This document shows positions 63,089 through 64,000 of a stretch of DNA of 64,000 nt, piece after piece (the stretch's first letter is position 1; each line of letters starts with the position of its first letter). The stretch is from positions 5,415,559 through 5,479,558 of the forward strand of contig NZ_KE650771.1 in NCBI RefSeq assembly GCF_000447295.1. The letters run 5' to 3'. The notes beneath the pieces were generated by a model. The model searched no databases and had not been told where the DNA came from. It was given only the letters and a program-made list of their open reading frames with translations. The DNA comes from Fischerella sp. PCC 9431 (GTDB lineage Bacteria > Cyanobacteriota > Cyanobacteriia > Cyanobacteriales > Nostocaceae). Made by a program: the position numbers and the translations under genes.

Positions 63089-64000
63089 TTAATTGATCAA
63101 TCCCCGATCCCCATTCACTTCATGATAAAGTGCAGCATCGGTGCGACAACCCCGATAAGCTAGGATATACAGTTCTTTCAAATCATTGATGAGTGGATAG
63201 CGAGGATTTGCACCTGTACATTGATCATCAAATGCTTGATCTGCCATTTGTTCGACTTTGGCGTAGAATTCTTGATCTTCATCTCCCAAAGCTGCTTGGA
63301 TGGTGCGAGGAATATCAATTTGATGTTTGAGATTTTCTACTGCTTCCACCAATCTTTCGATTTTCTCATCCTGTGTGTCGCCACCTAATCTTAAATAATC
63401 TGCGATTTGGGCGTAACGTGCTTTGGCGTTCGGGTACTTATATTGGGGGAAGATTGCTTGCTTAAAGGGAATATCTGTGGCGTTGTAGCGGATGACGTGG
63501 GAGATCATCAGTGCATTTGCTAAACCGTGGGGTACGTGGAAAGTTGCACCAAGTTTATGTGCCATTGAGTGACATACACCCAAGAATGCATTTGCAAAAG
63601 CCATCCCGGCGATAGTTGCGGCGTAGTGTACTTTTTCCCGTGCTTCAGGATCACTAGCACCATTTTTGTACGCTCGTGGTAAATATGTAAACAGTAGGGC
63701 GATCGCTTGTAGTGCTAAACCATCGGTAAAATCTGTAGCCATTACCGATACGTAAGCTTCTAATGCATGAGTTAGGGCATCAATACCACCGTATGCCGTT
63801 AAATTTTTCGGCATATTTAATACTAGCTCAGGATCTACAATTGCCATATTCGGCGTTAAAGCATAATCTGCTAGCGGGTATTTGACTCCAACTTGATCAT
63901 CCGTAACAACTGCAAAAGGCGTCACTTCTGAACCCGTACCGGAAGTTGTGGGAATTGCGACCATGATTGCTTTTTGTCCCAAGGGAGGTAATTCGTATAC
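63089..64000 (-). CDS. adhE: Iron-containing alcohol dehydrogenase, C-terminal part, probably AdhE (truncated by window edge)
   Basis: About 303 codons are visible and the frame is open to position 64000. The sequence contains PTTSGTGSEVTPFAVV, ALTPNMAIVDPELVL, YGGIDALTHALEAYVS and LGVCHSMAHKLGATFHVPHGLAN, which provide the Asp and three His ligands of Fe-dependent group III alcohol dehydrogenases. The close match to the C-terminal half of AdhE (rather than a free alcohol dehydrogenase) is suggested by the VYELPPLGQKA lead-in and the tail YPLINDLKELYILAYRGC. AdhE reduces acetyl-CoA to ethanol in fermentation. The neighbouring ADP-forming acetyl-CoA synthetase-like protein fits the same acetyl-CoA branch. 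Confidence 0.88.
   Translation of the reverse strand, partial: VYELPPLGQKAIMVAIPTTSGTGSEVTPFAVVTDDQVGVKYPLADYALTPNMAIVDPELVLNMPKNLTAYGGIDALTHALEAYVSVMATDFTDGLALQAIALLFTYLPRAYKNGASDPEAREKVHYAATIAGMAFANAFLGVCHSMAHKLGATFHVPHGLANALMISHVIRYNATDIPFKQAIFPQYKYPNAKARYAQIADYLRLGGDTQDEKIERLVEAVENLKHQIDIPRTIQAALGDEDQEFYAKVEQMADQAFDDQCTGANPRYPLINDLKELYILAYRGCRTDAALYHEVNGDRGLIN

Noticed and set aside
1-64000. tRNA, rRNA, prophage or integrase genes
   Set aside because: I looked in the gene-free regions for tRNA-like T-arms and long conserved RNA and found none; no phage structural or integrase genes are encoded.

Overview
The window reads as chromosomal DNA of a filamentous, probably heterocyst-forming (Nostocales-type) cyanobacterium. 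The evidence is frequent HIP1 octamers (GCGATCGC), many blocks of short tandemly repeated heptanucleotides (STRR; units such as GGGCATT, GGGGATC, TCCCTGC, CAGGGTG), cyanobacterial protein types (SLH/OprB porin, SBP-permease fusion amino-acid transporter, GH57/DUF3536 protein, PIN-TRAM membrane protein) and housekeeping genes with cyanobacterial sequence character. No rRNA, tRNA, CRISPR array or prophage was seen.

Layout. 0-1.4 kb: 5' part of a TnpB gene with a divergent ribbon-helix-helix ORF. 1.5-11 kb: amino-acid ABC transporter fusion, hemW, PIN-TRAM protein, glgB, a membrane protein and an alpha/beta hydrolase, separated by repeats. 11.6-18.5 kb: purB, YihY/BrkB-type membrane protein, methyltransferase, dynamin-like GTPase, HNH nuclease. 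18.8-25.4 kb: GH57 protein carrying an in-frame STRR insertion, Ca2+/H+ antiporter, peptidoglycan-binding protein, a 37-residue membrane peptide and two homologous long hairpins. 25.4-29.4 kb: purH, then a 2.4-kb palindromic repeat landscape around one IS200/RAYT-like transposase, with four 87-bp gene-less derivatives. 30.1-40.2 kb: a chemosensory operon read leftwards (MCP, MCP, hybrid CheA with two HPt domains, CheB, CheR, double-CheW). 40.9-43.9 kb: SLH porin and a membrane-anchored PstS-like protein, preceded by homologous leader sequences. 53.6-44.0 kb (leftwards): a nine-gene compact operon centred on sulfur activation. 54.4-64 kb: a MITE, an acyltransferase, a DppC-type permease, an HD-domain protein, a ProA-family protein that lacks the catalytic cysteine, an ADP-forming acyl-CoA synthetase/GNAT protein and the C-terminal part of AdhE.

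The most unusual locus is the 44.0-53.6 kb operon: two half-size ChrA-like transporters, a PAPS-type sulfotransferase, an APS kinase-acyl carrier protein-citrate synthase fusion, a stand-alone adenylation enzyme, a TauD-type Fe/2-oxoglutarate dioxygenase, an AprA/fumarate-reductase-like flavoprotein with a two-cluster ferredoxin, and a methyltransferase. The parts fit a pathway in which an acid is adenylated, tethered to the carrier domain, possibly condensed by the citrate synthase domain, oxidised and sulfated with PAPS made by the same fusion protein. The product is unknown and this pathway is inference. The second candidate system is the IS200/RAYT-like gene inside layered palindromic repeats at 27.0-29.1 kb.
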